Shown: positions 19,644 through 28,507 of the stretch, piece after piece | Layout of the letters: each line of letters opens with the position of its first letter | Position numbering within the stretch: position 1 is the stretch's first letter | Source of the DNA: Ignavibacteria bacterium | GTDB lineage: Bacteria > Bacteroidota > Ignavibacteria > Kapaibacteriales > UBA4661 | Length of the DNA: 52,801 nucleotides | Direction of reading: 5' to 3' | Assembly: GCA_013298375.1 (NCBI GenBank) | Contig: JAAFHM010000001.1 | Location: forward strand, 1 to 52,801 | Position numbers and translations under genes: made by a program | The notes under the pieces: generated by a model | Seen by the model: the letters and a program-made list of their open reading frames with translations, nothing else | Databases searched by the model: none | Told to the model about the DNA's origin: nothing

Positions 19644-19934
19644 TTACGCCTCTTCACCCGGAACATAGAGTTTTGATAAGGAATTACTTTGCGAAATCGT
19701 GTCGAGAGCCGCCTGCCCAAGAAATTCTGTAAAAATATTATTCTCATGTACATAATCGTTGAGTAAATCCGACAACGCGCTCGCGAAAAAGCGATAGTCA
19801 TCGTGACTCACAAACGGGCGAAATGCCTCGAAATCAATATTTTGACGTGCTTCCGCCGGTAAGTTATCATACAATGCCTGACGGATGTAGGTCTCGGACA
19901 CGTTCAAAACGGGATAGGTCGTCATTGCTGCCAT
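19644..19934 (-). CDS. Small hypothetical protein
   Basis: A 96-residue, acidic, soluble protein with predicted helices and no signal peptide. I recognise no family. It starts at ATG 19934; an ATG three codons in is possible. It converges with fmt (63 bases apart) and is the gene downstream of the DUF5916 gene on the same strand (104-base gap). The even amino-acid composition supports a real gene, but no function can be given. Confidence 0.6.
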   Translation of the reverse strand: MAAMTTYPVLNVSETYIRQALYDNLPAEARQNIDFEAFRPFVSHDDYRFFASALSDLLNDYVHENNIFTEFLGQAALDTISQSNSLSKLYVPGEEA

Positions 19935-20038
19935 AGCGGTTCATCAAATGGGTTAAGGACTGGTTGACTTCGGTGCAAAATGGCAAAAAAAATGGACAAT
20001 TCGGCAGAAATTTTGCGATTGTTTTTTGAGTCTATCTG

Positions 20039-22294
20039 TCAAATATTCAGCCAATACGTGATTTTGAGCGCCACGCCACGATTACGAATACTCCACCTGG
20101 TTGCATCGTAATTATCGGTATAAACCAAAAAGACATCCGACATCGGTGCAAAGCGCCATTGGACGCGGGTGTTGAGGTTTACATTGTTGATTTGCGTATT
20201 GTACTGCAAAAAAGTCGTAAAAAACAATTCTCGCGTTGGCGTAAAATCAAGTTGCATACTCATCAGCGTCAATTCATTGGAGTTGTACGGCTGCGGAAGC
20301 GTGATATAATCTCGTTGGAAATTCAATGTCATTGACCCAAATGGCTGGAGTCTATACGTCATGGAGCCATTTAAGCGCGTATTTTGCCCGTTAAAATGCC
20401 CGCCAGTGCGCACCGACGCGGTCACATTAAACGGCGCTCTGCGGTCGCTGCCAAATTCCGCGCCGTATCGGTAATAGTGATAATCGCCAATGGGAAGCGC
20501 CCGGGTGTCGTCGCCCATACCACTAGCATCAAAAGGCGAAGTGAGTTTTGTAAAAATTGATCCGCCAAAGACCGAAGCAAAGACCGTATTGGCAAAACTG
20601 ACATAATACCACGCAAAATTAGAGCGGTCAAGTGGCACAAAACGACCGCTATTGTCAAAGTACCAATCGCCTTCCACGCCCCATCCATGCTCATTCACAA
20701 TGCTACGGTCGCTTGGGTAAAAAGTCTGTCCGATGTTTGGTTGCGCTCGCCAAACGCCTGTGCGTGGCACGAAACCTACTTCGGGGCTGTAATTCGAGCC
20801 GATATATTCATGGTTCCAGTTAATTTCCAACCCCGGAACGCTGTATCTGAGCCATCCTGCGGATGCAAATTGGTCGGGCTTACTTATTGGTGTAAAATTT
20901 TGATGATAAAAGAGCTTTCCTGACCAAACGCCGTCGTTACTGAGCAGATTAAAGTCCACGCCCAGAACGCGGTTGAAATTATTGCCATCTTCTTGCTTAA
21001 AGTTATCACCTTGACGATTGACGAAAATCATCCCGATATTGGAGCGTCCAAAGAGTCGTCGTTGAGCCGCCGCAACCGTATAATTTTGCGTAGCAAGCCC
21101 TTGTTCGGGTTTCGCCGATGTTTGCATCGTCATCAAGCCCACACGCCAGTTGTCATCAATGTTTCCACTCAACCGTGCGCCAATAGGGATAGCAACACTT
21201 TGACCATCGGATAAGCCGATTCTGCGCGAGAAAAATGGGCGAATCTGCGAAAAGCCGTATTGCGAAAAAAGATCGCTATTTTCGATAAAAAACTGACGCT
21301 GTTCAGGAAAAAACAGGCTAAAGCGTTGCAAATTTGTTACTTGGCGGTCAACGCTAACATTAGAAAAGTCAGGAAAAACGGTCAAATCCAGATTAAGCGA
21401 TGGAGTGAGCGCCCATTTAACATCACCACCCAGATTCCACCCAAATTTCGGCGTGTTTGCGCCTTGATAATCATGGTTGACTATTCCCACGGCGGATGGA
21501 ATTACGCTCATATTCAAGCCACTGGCATTCGGCGGTGTATCCCATTCCAAAATTCCGCTATGTGCCATCGAAAAAGCATTGAAGTTGATGGGAAACCGTG
21601 TCCATGTTGACAGTTCATTCCGTCCCCAATCCCACCGAGCAATGTTGATACGCCAGCGCTTGCGACCACTTTCAAAACGGATTGCACGAAACGGAATGGC
21701 AAATTCTGCCGTCCATCGGTCTTTTTCCGTATGCACTTCAGAAAACCAAACATTATCCCATGACCTGTCCATGCCGAAATTTCCACCATTGGCAACGAAG
21801 CCCTCACTTTGAACACCGACGGGCGAAACACGAAAACCAAAACCGGTTTGCCCCGTACCAAGCGGGTCAAGAATAATCATCACGCCATCGGATTCATCAG
21901 CGCCAAAATCGCGGCGGAGTGATTGAAAAAAATATTTTCCTGCGGTAGAGTCAAAACACGTAAACGAAAAATACATATACTCCGCATCGTACAGCGCCCG
22001 CACCTCGACTTGGTTGCGAGTGGGGATGGAGTCAATAGGATAATGTTGGAAGAAATTACTAATGAATGGCGCTTGTTTCCACGCTTCCTCGGTTGGTTTG
22101 CCATCAATCGTGATTTTACCCGATGACGGGACAATATGAAGGACATAGTTGTCAAATGCTGCCGATTGAACGCGCTGCGAACGATTTTCCTGCGCTGGCG
22201 CAGAGTCTTGTGCTACAAGTGTCCCCGATGTAGCATAGATAACACCAAGCATCATAAAAACTTGGCAATGGCGAAAAAAAGAAAAAAGTCTCAC
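20039..22294 (-). CDS. DUF5916 protein with N-terminal CBM9-like domain, outer-membrane beta-barrel type
   Basis: A 751-residue exported protein. After a signal peptide (about 1-28, ending near TLVAQ), residues ~50-240 match the carbohydrate-binding family 9-like sandwich that opens DUF5916 proteins (IDGKPTEEAWKQAP, then VEVRALYDAEYMYFSF). The rest is the DUF5916 region: alternating beta strands with a FFPEQRQFFIENSDLF motif and a final strand ending in YWLNI, as expected of an outer-membrane barrel. The role of the family is not established. The start is GTG at 22294; no better ATG precedes the signal peptide, although an internal ATG pair follows at residues 14-15. Confidence 0.85.
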   Translation of the reverse strand: MRLFSFFRHCQVFMMLGVIYATSGTLVAQDSAPAQENRSQRVQSAAFDNYVLHIVPSSGKITIDGKPTEEAWKQAPFISNFFQHYPIDSIPTRNQVEVRALYDAEYMYFSFTCFDSTAGKYFFQSLRRDFGADESDGVMIILDPLGTGQTGFGFRVSPVGVQSEGFVANGGNFGMDRSWDNVWFSEVHTEKDRWTAEFAIPFRAIRFESGRKRWRINIARWDWGRNELSTWTRFPINFNAFSMAHSGILEWDTPPNASGLNMSVIPSAVGIVNHDYQGANTPKFGWNLGGDVKWALTPSLNLDLTVFPDFSNVSVDRQVTNLQRFSLFFPEQRQFFIENSDLFSQYGFSQIRPFFSRRIGLSDGQSVAIPIGARLSGNIDDNWRVGLMTMQTSAKPEQGLATQNYTVAAAQRRLFGRSNIGMIFVNRQGDNFKQEDGNNFNRVLGVDFNLLSNDGVWSGKLFYHQNFTPISKPDQFASAGWLRYSVPGLEINWNHEYIGSNYSPEVGFVPRTGVWRAQPNIGQTFYPSDRSIVNEHGWGVEGDWYFDNSGRFVPLDRSNFAWYYVSFANTVFASVFGGSIFTKLTSPFDASGMGDDTRALPIGDYHYYRYGAEFGSDRRAPFNVTASVRTGGHFNGQNTRLNGSMTYRLQPFGSMTLNFQRDYITLPQPYNSNELTLMSMQLDFTPTRELFFTTFLQYNTQINNVNLNTRVQWRFAPMSDVFLVYTDNYDATRWSIRNRGVALKITYWLNI

Positions 22295-22426
22295 GAAAAC
22301 GCCCTTAATGATAAAAAAACGTGATGGGTGCGCCGCTGCTGAACCAGTAACAATGCGGCTTTCGATAAAAGCTGATGTGGTGACAAACGGGAAGTATCAT
22401 CGCTATACGAACTGTGCGTCAGAAAG

Positions 22427-23146
22427 TTACACGGGTTTTTCTTGAATATTTGCACCGTAAACAGCCTCAACATGAGGTTTTTCAATCATCAAGTAAAAAA
22501 GCCATACACAGGCTTGATTAATCGCCACCATCATGAGTCCCATCAGTGAACCCGCCATGAAAGCCGAACCGTAGCCGTGCAGATGTCCAACGCCATACAT
22601 AGGATTACGGAAAATTTTGTACGGACCCGCCACACGAAATTCTCCTACGGGGCGGCGCAAAAAAAGGTCGCGGTAGTAGTACGTGTCAATGCCGACGATA
22701 TGGGTCGCCCAAATTTTTGTGGGCAGTCCAATGGAGGAAAGCGCAAGACCAAGAGTTGTCCAAGCATATTCCGGCGCATAACCGAATAGCAATCCACCAG
22801 ATGTTGTGCAAGCAAGCGCCGTACTTGCGCCATTGTGAAAAAAGACAAATGCCATAAGCGCCTCATAACGCCGAAAGCCTTCCTCTTCGCCGTAGCGAGC
22901 AATAAAGCGTTTTGTCCAGCCATTCGGGGCGAATATACCGAAAAGAAGAACGTAGTGGATAAGCGTTGCCCCTGCAAAATACCATACTGCAACCGTGACG
23001 CTATTTATGTGTGTCAACCACAGATATAATGCCAGTGAAAGCAGTATTGATGCGGCTCTGGCAATCGTCATGCGGCGCACAACCACGCCGCTCATAGCAA
23101 GAAGAATTTCGATTATTCGTGCGAAATGATGAATGAGAGGGCGCAT
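22427..23146 (-). CDS. Membrane protein with isoprenylcysteine/phospholipid methyltransferase-like C-terminus
   Basis: A 239-residue protein with about five hydrophobic segments. Near the C-terminus it carries GPYKIFRNPMYGVGHLHGYG, which resembles the SAM-binding RHPMY-type motif of the ICMT/PEMT methyltransferase superfamily. I infer a membrane methyltransferase, substrate unknown. The open frame extends 57 codons further upstream, but that would overlap the DCC gene; ATG 23146 gives a 37-base gap and a good membrane start, so it is preferred. It is the last gene of a DinB - DCC - methyltransferase run. Confidence 0.7.
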   Translation of the reverse strand: MRPLIHHFARIIEILLAMSGVVVRRMTIARAASILLSLALYLWLTHINSVTVAVWYFAGATLIHYVLLFGIFAPNGWTKRFIARYGEEEGFRRYEALMAFVFFHNGASTALACTTSGGLLFGYAPEYAWTTLGLALSSIGLPTKIWATHIVGIDTYYYRDLFLRRPVGEFRVAGPYKIFRNPMYGVGHLHGYGSAFMAGSLMGLMMVAINQACVWLFYLMIEKPHVEAVYGANIQEKPV

Positions 23147-23183
23147 AAAATCTGGGGTAGGTGATGGAAGATTGGAACGAGAA

Positions 23184-23621
23184 TTATGGAAGAAAGCGCC
23201 TTGCCAGTTCTGGTGTTGGAATGCGGCAGTTTTCGCTTTTTCCAAACCACCGATACCGATTGCGAGCAAGAGCGCGATAGACCGCATTCCGCATAAATGC
23301 TGGAACGATGAGACCAATCACTGCAATACGCCAGAATCCGCCAAGTGCGGCGATTATGCGCAGAATTGCTTCGGAATGCGTAATGAAGCGGTCATTGGTG
23401 TAGAGAATCACCGTTGAAAGGTCATTCGTTGGAAGATGCTGATGCTGCTTGCGCAAAAGGTCAAAGGTGATGCCTTGCAGTGGTGCAAAGCGTAAGTGTT
23501 GGTGCGGGTCGTGGTCAATGAGCCAGTTGACCGTAGCATTGCAAAGATTGCATACGCCGTCGAAAAAGATAATATGCTCATACTCGCCAAACGTCGTGAT
23601 TGCTGTTGTGTCGGGCTTCAT
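23184..23621 (-). CDS. DCC-family thiol-disulfide oxidoreductase-like protein (DUF393)
   Basis: A 145-residue protein with the defining DGVCNLC motif (D21, C24, C27) near the N-terminus, followed by a WLIDHDPHQHLRFAPLQG segment typical of DUF393. The CxxC pair suggests a thioredoxin-like redox role, but the function of the family is not proven. It overlaps the end of the DinB gene by 4 bases, so translation is probably coupled. Proteins of this family are often encoded next to membrane proteins, as here. Confidence 0.88.
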   Translation of the reverse strand: MKPDTTAITTFGEYEHIIFFDGVCNLCNATVNWLIDHDPHQHLRFAPLQGITFDLLRKQHQHLPTNDLSTVILYTNDRFITHSEAILRIIAALGGFWRIAVIGLIVPAFMRNAVYRALARNRYRWFGKSENCRIPTPELARRFLP

Positions 23622-24163
23622 GGTTGCTGCGGTAGTTCTAATATTTGCTTGAAATGCCGCGCCTCGTGCATGGCGATAAAGGTAATCCAGAGCAGCCCTG
23701 GCAGTGCGCCCAAGACGGGATGCGGGAAAGCGGTGCGCAGCATATCATCAGTGGTCGTTTTTGAACAGTTAAGATGAAGGCGTTCACGCGATTCACCCAA
23801 AAGTCTGAGGCAATCGGCTTTTGAAGGTGTTTCTTGCGGTGCAAGTCCTTCGGGTGCTTGAATTTTTGTTGAGCGGTCGGGAATGACCTTGTTCATGCGT
23901 TGCCATGTTTTGATAACCGATTCGTCGCTCCACCGCTCTTGTTTTTCTCCTTCTGTCATTCTCCGAATGACCGACGCGGAACTGCGTTCCACCAGATGCA
24001 GATGATGAAGATTATGCTCCAACGACCACACTCTTTCGGCTGGTGCGAGAAAAACCGTATCTGTTACCGTTTGCAAAAGGATTTGCCGCATTGTATCGGC
24101 TTCTTTTAATGCCTCTTCGATGCCGTTCGGGGGGGCGAGAAAAATATTCGTAAGAGTTTCCAT
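23618..24163 (-). CDS. DinB-like domain protein
   Basis: A 181-residue four-helix-bundle protein of the DinB/YfiT type. The metal-site histidines appear as LEHNLHHLHLVERS in the second helix and as HEARHFKQILEL near the C-terminus. Members include thiol-dependent S-transferases and DNA-damage-inducible proteins; the exact reaction is not evident. It is the first gene of the three-gene minus-strand run and overlaps the DCC gene by 4 bases. Confidence 0.85.
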   Translation of the reverse strand: METLTNIFLAPPNGIEEALKEADTMRQILLQTVTDTVFLAPAERVWSLEHNLHHLHLVERSSASVIRRMTEGEKQERWSDESVIKTWQRMNKVIPDRSTKIQAPEGLAPQETPSKADCLRLLGESRERLHLNCSKTTTDDMLRTAFPHPVLGALPGLLWITFIAMHEARHFKQILELPQQP

Positions 24164-24186
24164 AGAGAAGAAAATGTGAAAACGTT

Positions 24187-24220
24187 GAAAAAAAGCCCGT
24201 ACTTTTGCGAAGTACGGGCT
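24187..24220 (-). terminator. Rho-independent terminator of the TPR lipoprotein gene
   Basis: A perfect 11-base stem (AGCCCGTACTT at 24194-24204, complement at 24210-24220) with a 5-base loop. Read on the minus strand it is followed by a run of seven T. It lies 24 bases after the stop codon of the TPR lipoprotein gene and separates it from the DinB operon. Confidence 0.9.
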
Positions 24221-24244
24221 GGAAATCTTGCTTTGAATCTCGAA

Positions 24245-25909
24245 TTATTTCGCTCCGGCTTTGCGCAGTGCATCGGCTTTGTCGAGCGATTCTTTTACTT
24301 TGTCATTTTTCTTTTGCTTGCCGTAAATACGTGCCATTGTTTCGTAGAAACGAGGATTTTTGTCGTTTGCGTACTCTAATCCGGCAAATTGACCAGCCGC
24401 ATTGCGATAGCCTTCTTTGTCGTCAATAACGTCGTAGGTATTGATAAGCTGGTCGAGAACGTTCAAATCACGGTCTTTGCCCGGCAATTTGCGATATTTC
24501 TCGAAATACTCTGCGGATTGCTTCAAGTATGGGAAATACTTCGTGTTGTCGAGTTTGTATTCAGGTGCTTTTTTGTCCTTTTTGCGAGCTGCTTCTGCTT
24601 TGTCGAATTTGTCCTGCTCTTCTTTCTGAATAGCGCTGGCTTTATTTTTCAAGGCTGCTGCGAGGTTGAAGGTAGCGATTTCGGATTGTGGATCAATTGC
24701 CAATACCTTTTTGAAAATATCAATGGATTCGTCCAATTTCCCGGCATTGGAGAGCATCGAGCCATATTGTGCGAGGCTGTTTTTGTCGTTCGGATTTTTG
24801 GCGATACGGTCTTTGTATGCCGCCATTGCTTGGTCGAGTTTGCCGCCTTCGGTGTAGATGGCTGCTTGCAAGTTAAGCAATTCTTCATTGCTTGGGGTCA
24901 TCAGCAAACCGTTATCGGTGTACTTCAGCGCTTTATCGTAGTTTTTTTGCGAATAGTAATTGTAAGCGGCATAGTAGTTAATTTGATTGTTGAACGCATA
25001 AAAACGATCGCGCTCATAATCTGCCCACGATGCCGGAAGCCCAGTTTTGAAGCCCTCAAGCGTGAATTTACCATCTTTGTTGCGTGGGAAATACGCAAGA
25101 ATTTCTTTGCCATCAAGCATAAACTTGTCCATGACAACAGTATCCGGTGGCGGAGCTACGCCCTTGCTACCCGCCGGAGTGCCGAGTTTCTGAAGTGCAT
25201 CGCTACGCTCTGCGCCAAGAAGCACGCCACGCGAAGCAAGCGCCGTGATAGCTGGTTGGTGCATTTCAATATATTTTTCGTAGGTAGCAAGCGCATTGAC
25301 GGTATCGCCTGCGCCCTGATATGCGCCAGCAATAATCGGATAAATATCCGCATTCTCTGGCTTCATGTCCGCAGCCGCCGAAAGGGTTGTTGCCGCTTCT
25401 TTGAGTTTTGCAGCTTTTGCCTTTTCGTCGTCCATTGCAACGCCGGCATTGTAGAGTTCCACGCCTTTATTGAAGCCATTTGCCCAGCCTTCAAACATAT
25501 AGCCGCCGATTTCGGAACGTGCTTGTTTTCCTAATTTGTCATCGGCAAGCAATTTTTCTGCTTGTTTGAAGGAAACAAGCATACTGTCGTTATTACCAAG
25601 TTCTTTACTTGCTTTGCCGAGCAGAAACCATGCCTCGCCGATATTAGCACTCGTGGAGCCTTTGAGGACTTCGGTTTGCAAATTTGCGTATGCCGTTTTG
25701 TAGAGTCCCGAAATATCGTCTTTTGCCTTCGCAACTTTTACAGGGTCTTTTTGCAACGCCAACAAGCCTTTTTGCTGCTCTGCTTTGGTCATTGCCTGAC
25801 GCGCTGTGGTGAGTTCTGCTGCTCCGCCACCGCCGCCGCAACTATACAGCACGATGCTACCGAAGAGGCTTGCCGCGCTGAGGGTTTTCGAGAGTACGAG
25901 TTTTTTCAC
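24245..25909 (-). CDS. TPR-repeat lipoprotein
   Basis: A 554-residue exported protein with a lipobox: a hydrophobic segment ends in LYSC and the lipidated cysteine is followed by five glycines. At least six tetratricopeptide-like helix pairs follow (for example AWFLLGKASKELGN, AIYTEGGKLDQAMAAYKDRIA, and a repeat ending in DPQSEIATFNLAAALKN), broken by a Lys/Glu-rich segment near residue 430. TPRs bind partner proteins, so an envelope scaffold is likely; no enzyme motif is seen. The start is GTG at 25909, with a GGAAGGAGA Shine-Dalgarno 7 bases upstream. An ATG nine codons earlier lies before that site. A strong terminator follows the gene. Confidence 0.85.
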   Translation of the reverse strand: MKKLVLSKTLSAASLFGSIVLYSCGGGGGAAELTTARQAMTKAEQQKGLLALQKDPVKVAKAKDDISGLYKTAYANLQTEVLKGSTSANIGEAWFLLGKASKELGNNDSMLVSFKQAEKLLADDKLGKQARSEIGGYMFEGWANGFNKGVELYNAGVAMDDEKAKAAKLKEAATTLSAAADMKPENADIYPIIAGAYQGAGDTVNALATYEKYIEMHQPAITALASRGVLLGAERSDALQKLGTPAGSKGVAPPPDTVVMDKFMLDGKEILAYFPRNKDGKFTLEGFKTGLPASWADYERDRFYAFNNQINYYAAYNYYSQKNYDKALKYTDNGLLMTPSNEELLNLQAAIYTEGGKLDQAMAAYKDRIAKNPNDKNSLAQYGSMLSNAGKLDESIDIFKKVLAIDPQSEIATFNLAAALKNKASAIQKEEQDKFDKAEAARKKDKKAPEYKLDNTKYFPYLKQSAEYFEKYRKLPGKDRDLNVLDQLINTYDVIDDKEGYRNAAGQFAGLEYANDKNPRFYETMARIYGKQKKNDKVKESLDKADALRKAGAK

Positions 25910-25916
25910 TGTGGGG

Positions 25917-25925
25917 TCTCCTTCC
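25917..25925 (-). promoter_or_regulatory. Strong Shine-Dalgarno that sets a GTG start
   Basis: On the minus strand GGAAGGAGA stands 7 bases before GTG 25909. It decides the start of the TPR lipoprotein against the ATG at 25936, which lies upstream of this site. Confidence 0.75.
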
Positions 25926-26086
25926 AAGAGTTTCACAAGATTGAAAATGAACGTGAATTATTGTTCTGAATGTGCATCATAATCATTGCAACCTGTAAAC
26001 TTACGAAAAATTGTTTTTTGCTGAAAACTCTCTCTGCATTAAGCGTGAAAAAATTTCCGAAAAATCCCGAAAAACTGCGTATTGCA

Positions 26087-26118
26087 TTGGTAGAAAAAAG
26101 TTTGTTTATGTATCTTTG
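26087..26118 (+). promoter_or_regulatory. Possible Bacteroidota-type promoter
   Basis: TATCTTTG at 26111-26118 fits the TAnnTTTG -7 element known from Bacteroidota. A TTG lies about 21 bases upstream at 26087. It would drive the receiver-kinase/arginine genes, with a ~250-base leader containing the inverted repeat. This is motif matching only. Confidence 0.35.
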
Positions 26119-26175
26119 CTCTTTGCGTTTCGAGTATTCGTGACTATGTAGGCGCGTAAAACGCTCTCGTATTCG

Positions 26176-26274
26176 CCCCCTTGATAAAGGGGGAACGGGG
26201 GATTAAACGCTTAGACACCGCTTAGAATCTCTGTCATACGCAGAAAATCCCCCGTTCCCCCTTTGTCAAGGGGG
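26176..26274. repeat. Long near-perfect inverted repeat (29-base arms)
   Basis: The arms at 26176-26204 and 26246-26274 are reverse complements over 29 bases with one mismatch, around a 41-base centre. Each arm is itself built of C-runs and G-runs (CCCCCTTGATAAAGGGGG and AACGGGGGATT). The compact GC-rich fold-back looks like a dispersed palindromic intergenic element. It sits 98 bases before the start of the receiver-kinase gene. Confidence 0.88.
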
Positions 26275-26371
26275 TAAATTAGTGGAATTTCGTGCGGTCT
26301 TGGACAGTTACGTCTGCTTATTCCAATACCGCAACGGTCACACTCTTTATCATCATTCTTGTTCTGACGGA

Positions 26372-27490
26372 ATGAAAAAAATTTTGGTTATTGAAGACGA
26401 GCAATTCGTCCGCGAAAATATTGTTGAAATCCTAGAAGCAAGTGGTTATGCGGCTGTCAGCGCTCCCAATGGTGCGGTGGGTGTTGCGCTTGCTAAAGAA
26501 CACTTGCCGGATATTATTCTTTGCGACGTGATGATGCCGGAATTGGACGGACACGGCGCATTGCGGGCGATTCGCAGCAATGCTTCGACGGCAAATATTC
26601 CCTTTATTTTCCTGACAGCCCGCGCCGATACAAGCGATTTGCGGCACGGAATGAACCTTGGAGCGGATGATTACATCACTAAGCCTTTTCGCGTGGCAGA
26701 ATTGCTGAAAGCTATTGAAATGAGGCTTACTAAGATTGATACCGTGCGGGAATCAGCAGAAGAAAAATTGCGATTACTGAGGGCAAATATTAGTTTGTCT
26801 TTGCCCCATGAGTTTTTAACGCCGTTGAGTGGTATTTTGGGCTTTTCTGAGTTACTACTCTCCAGCTATGATATGCTTTCGCGTGAAGAAATTTTGGAAA
26901 TGCTTGAGCAGTTGAATACCTCCGCACGGCGTATTCATCACCTTGTTCAGAATTTTTTGCTGTATGCAAAGCTCGTCTCTCTTGCCAGTGAGCGCTCGAA
27001 AATTCATATCGAAAATTATGATGCCGTTCTCTCACCGGAGAGCATTATTCAGGAGATTGTTTTCTCCAAGACACACGAAATATCTCGTGTTGACGATGTT
27101 ACGATGACACTCTGCGAGGATGTTCCCTTGGCAATGAGTTCCCTGTATTTTACAAAAGTGATACAGGAAATTATTGACAACGCCCTGAAATATTCGCGTG
27201 TCGGTACGCCAATTACCGTTATTGCCAGTCATAACGATCGCATCTACACCGTTGAAGTCAAAAATTTCGGACGGACGATGACCTCTGAGCAGATAGCCGC
27301 TATCGGCGCATATACCCAATTCGAGCGACAAGTCTATGAGCAGCAAGGTTCCGGCTTAGGATTAAGCATTGTGTTGAAACTCCTCGAACTTCACGACGGT
27401 CATTTTCTTATTCAAAGCGAAGAAGGCGAAACCCGTGTCCGGCTTGAAATCCCACTTGTCGCACATTCCTTACGAGAGTCTCTTTCCTAG
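26372..27490 (+). CDS. Receiver-first hybrid: response regulator receiver fused to a histidine kinase
   Basis: A 372-residue soluble protein. Residues 1-~120 form a CheY-like receiver with acidic residues E9/D10 (VIEDE), phospho-acceptor D52 (LCDVMMPE), T82 and K104. A kinase module follows: H-box SLPHEFLTPLSG with H146, N-box IIDNALKYS, and G-box GSGLGLSIVLKLLELHDG. There is no membrane segment and no DNA-binding domain, so it must pass the signal to another protein. ATG 26372 starts the receiver; a 30-codon upstream extension (ORF from 26282) does not resemble a domain. Its stop is 7 bases before the carbamoyltransferase ATG, implying co-transcription with the arginine genes. Confidence 0.9.
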   Translation: MKKILVIEDEQFVRENIVEILEASGYAAVSAPNGAVGVALAKEHLPDIILCDVMMPELDGHGALRAIRSNASTANIPFIFLTARADTSDLRHGMNLGADDYITKPFRVAELLKAIEMRLTKIDTVRESAEEKLRLLRANISLSLPHEFLTPLSGILGFSELLLSSYDMLSREEILEMLEQLNTSARRIHHLVQNFLLYAKLVSLASERSKIHIENYDAVLSPESIIQEIVFSKTHEISRVDDVTMTLCEDVPLAMSSLYFTKVIQEIIDNALKYSRVGTPITVIASHNDRIYTVEVKNFGRTMTSEQIAAIGAYTQFERQVYEQQGSGLGLSIVLKLLELHDGHFLIQSEEGETRVRLEIPLVAHSLRESLS

Positions 27491-27497
27491 TGCCATT

Positions 27498-28478
27498 ATG
27501 AACAATACCTTTGCTGCTTTTACAAGCGTTCACGATGTTCCCGATATTGCCTCACTGCTCGAAGAAGCGCTCCGTATCAAGCAAACGCCGCTTGCCTGGA
27601 GCGAGATGGGGCGGCATAAAACCCTCGCGCTTGTTTTTTTTAATTCCAGCCTTCGCACACGCCTTTCAAGCCAGAAAGCCGCATGGAATCTGGGTATGAA
27701 CACCATGGTTGTGAATGTCGGCACAGAAAGCTGGAAATTGGAGATGCACGATGGCGCAGTAATGGACAGCGATACCGTCGAACACATCAAAGAAGGCGCA
27801 GCCGTGATTGGTTCATATTCCGATATTATCGGGGTTCGCGCCTTTGCGTCGTTGACGGATAAAGCCGCCGACACGAGCGAACACACGCTAAGGCAGTTCC
27901 AAAAGTATGCCGCAAAGCCGCTTATGAGCTTGGAATCCGCGCTCCGCCACCCGCTCCAGTCGTTGAGCGATTTGCTCACCATTGAGGAAGTACGCCGCCG
28001 CGAAGGGATGACGCGCCGTCCAAAGGTCGTTCTGTCGTGGGCACCTCACCCGAAGGCATTGCCCCAAGCCGTTCCGAATTCGTTTGCCGAATGGATGCTT
28101 CGTGCTGATGTGGACTTTGTGATTACCCATCCCGAAGGCTATGAGCTTGATGAAACCTTCACGCAAGGCGCTTCTGTCATTACAAATCAGGATGAAGCGC
28201 TCTGCGATGCTGATTTTGTTTATGCGAAAAATTGGTCGGCGTTTCAGGGCGAAAACTACGGCAAAGTCTTGTCCAACAACCCTTCGTGGAAAATTACCGC
28301 CGAAAAAATGCGCCTGACTCGTGAGGGAAAATTTATGCACTGCCTTCCGACGCGCCGAAACGTTGAAGTTGCCGATGAAGTCTTGGATAGCCCTTCATCA
28401 CTGGTGATTCAACAAGCACAAAATCGGGTTGTCGCCGCACAGTCCGTTCTCAAGCGGATGGTAGCGGCAATGTCCTAA
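27498..28478 (+). CDS. argF': N-acylornithine carbamoyltransferase, probably N-succinylornithine-specific
   Basis: A 326-residue transcarbamylase of the Bacteroides/Xanthomonas type, which carbamoylates N-acylated ornithine rather than free ornithine. Visible motifs are FFNSSLRTR (carbamoyl phosphate binding), RHPLQSLSDLLT, WAPHPKALPQAVPNSFAEW and HCLPTRRN. The published specificity position (Pro90 in the Bacteroides fragilis succinyl enzyme, Glu92 in the Xanthomonas acetyl enzyme) aligns with Val94 in DSDTVEH. Replacing that Glu by Val is reported to favour succinylornithine, so succinyl specificity is inferred. ATG 27498 follows the receiver-kinase stop by 7 bases; argB follows after 29. 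Confidence 0.92.
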   Translation: MNNTFAAFTSVHDVPDIASLLEEALRIKQTPLAWSEMGRHKTLALVFFNSSLRTRLSSQKAAWNLGMNTMVVNVGTESWKLEMHDGAVMDSDTVEHIKEGAAVIGSYSDIIGVRAFASLTDKAADTSEHTLRQFQKYAAKPLMSLESALRHPLQSLSDLLTIEEVRRREGMTRRPKVVLSWAPHPKALPQAVPNSFAEWMLRADVDFVITHPEGYELDETFTQGASVITNQDEALCDADFVYAKNWSAFQGENYGKVLSNNPSWKITAEKMRLTREGKFMHCLPTRRNVEVADEVLDSPSSLVIQQAQNRVVAAQSVLKRMVAAMS

Positions 28479-28507
28479 TTCCCACTTTTCCAGCCTTGCT
28501 CCCGCCA

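Larger units (their letters stand above)
25926..26371. other. Divergent intergenic region with promoter-like boxes and an inverted repeat
   Basis: About 450 bases without a gene between the divergent TPR lipoprotein and receiver-kinase genes. The left half is AT-rich and should hold both promoters. The right half holds the large inverted repeat described separately. No tRNA, small ORF with a ribosome site, or riboswitch was recognised. Confidence 0.6.

Noticed and set aside
23147..23317. Longer N-terminus for the methyltransferase-like membrane protein
   Set aside because: It would overlap the DCC-family gene on the same strand by more than 130 bases and adds residues without membrane character.
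24389..25534. Plus-strand open frame of 381 codons opposite the TPR lipoprotein gene
   Set aside because: It is antisense to a gene with a lipobox, TPR repeats, a strong Shine-Dalgarno and a terminator. The frame's product is Cys/Phe/Val-rich without domain features, as expected of a shadow.
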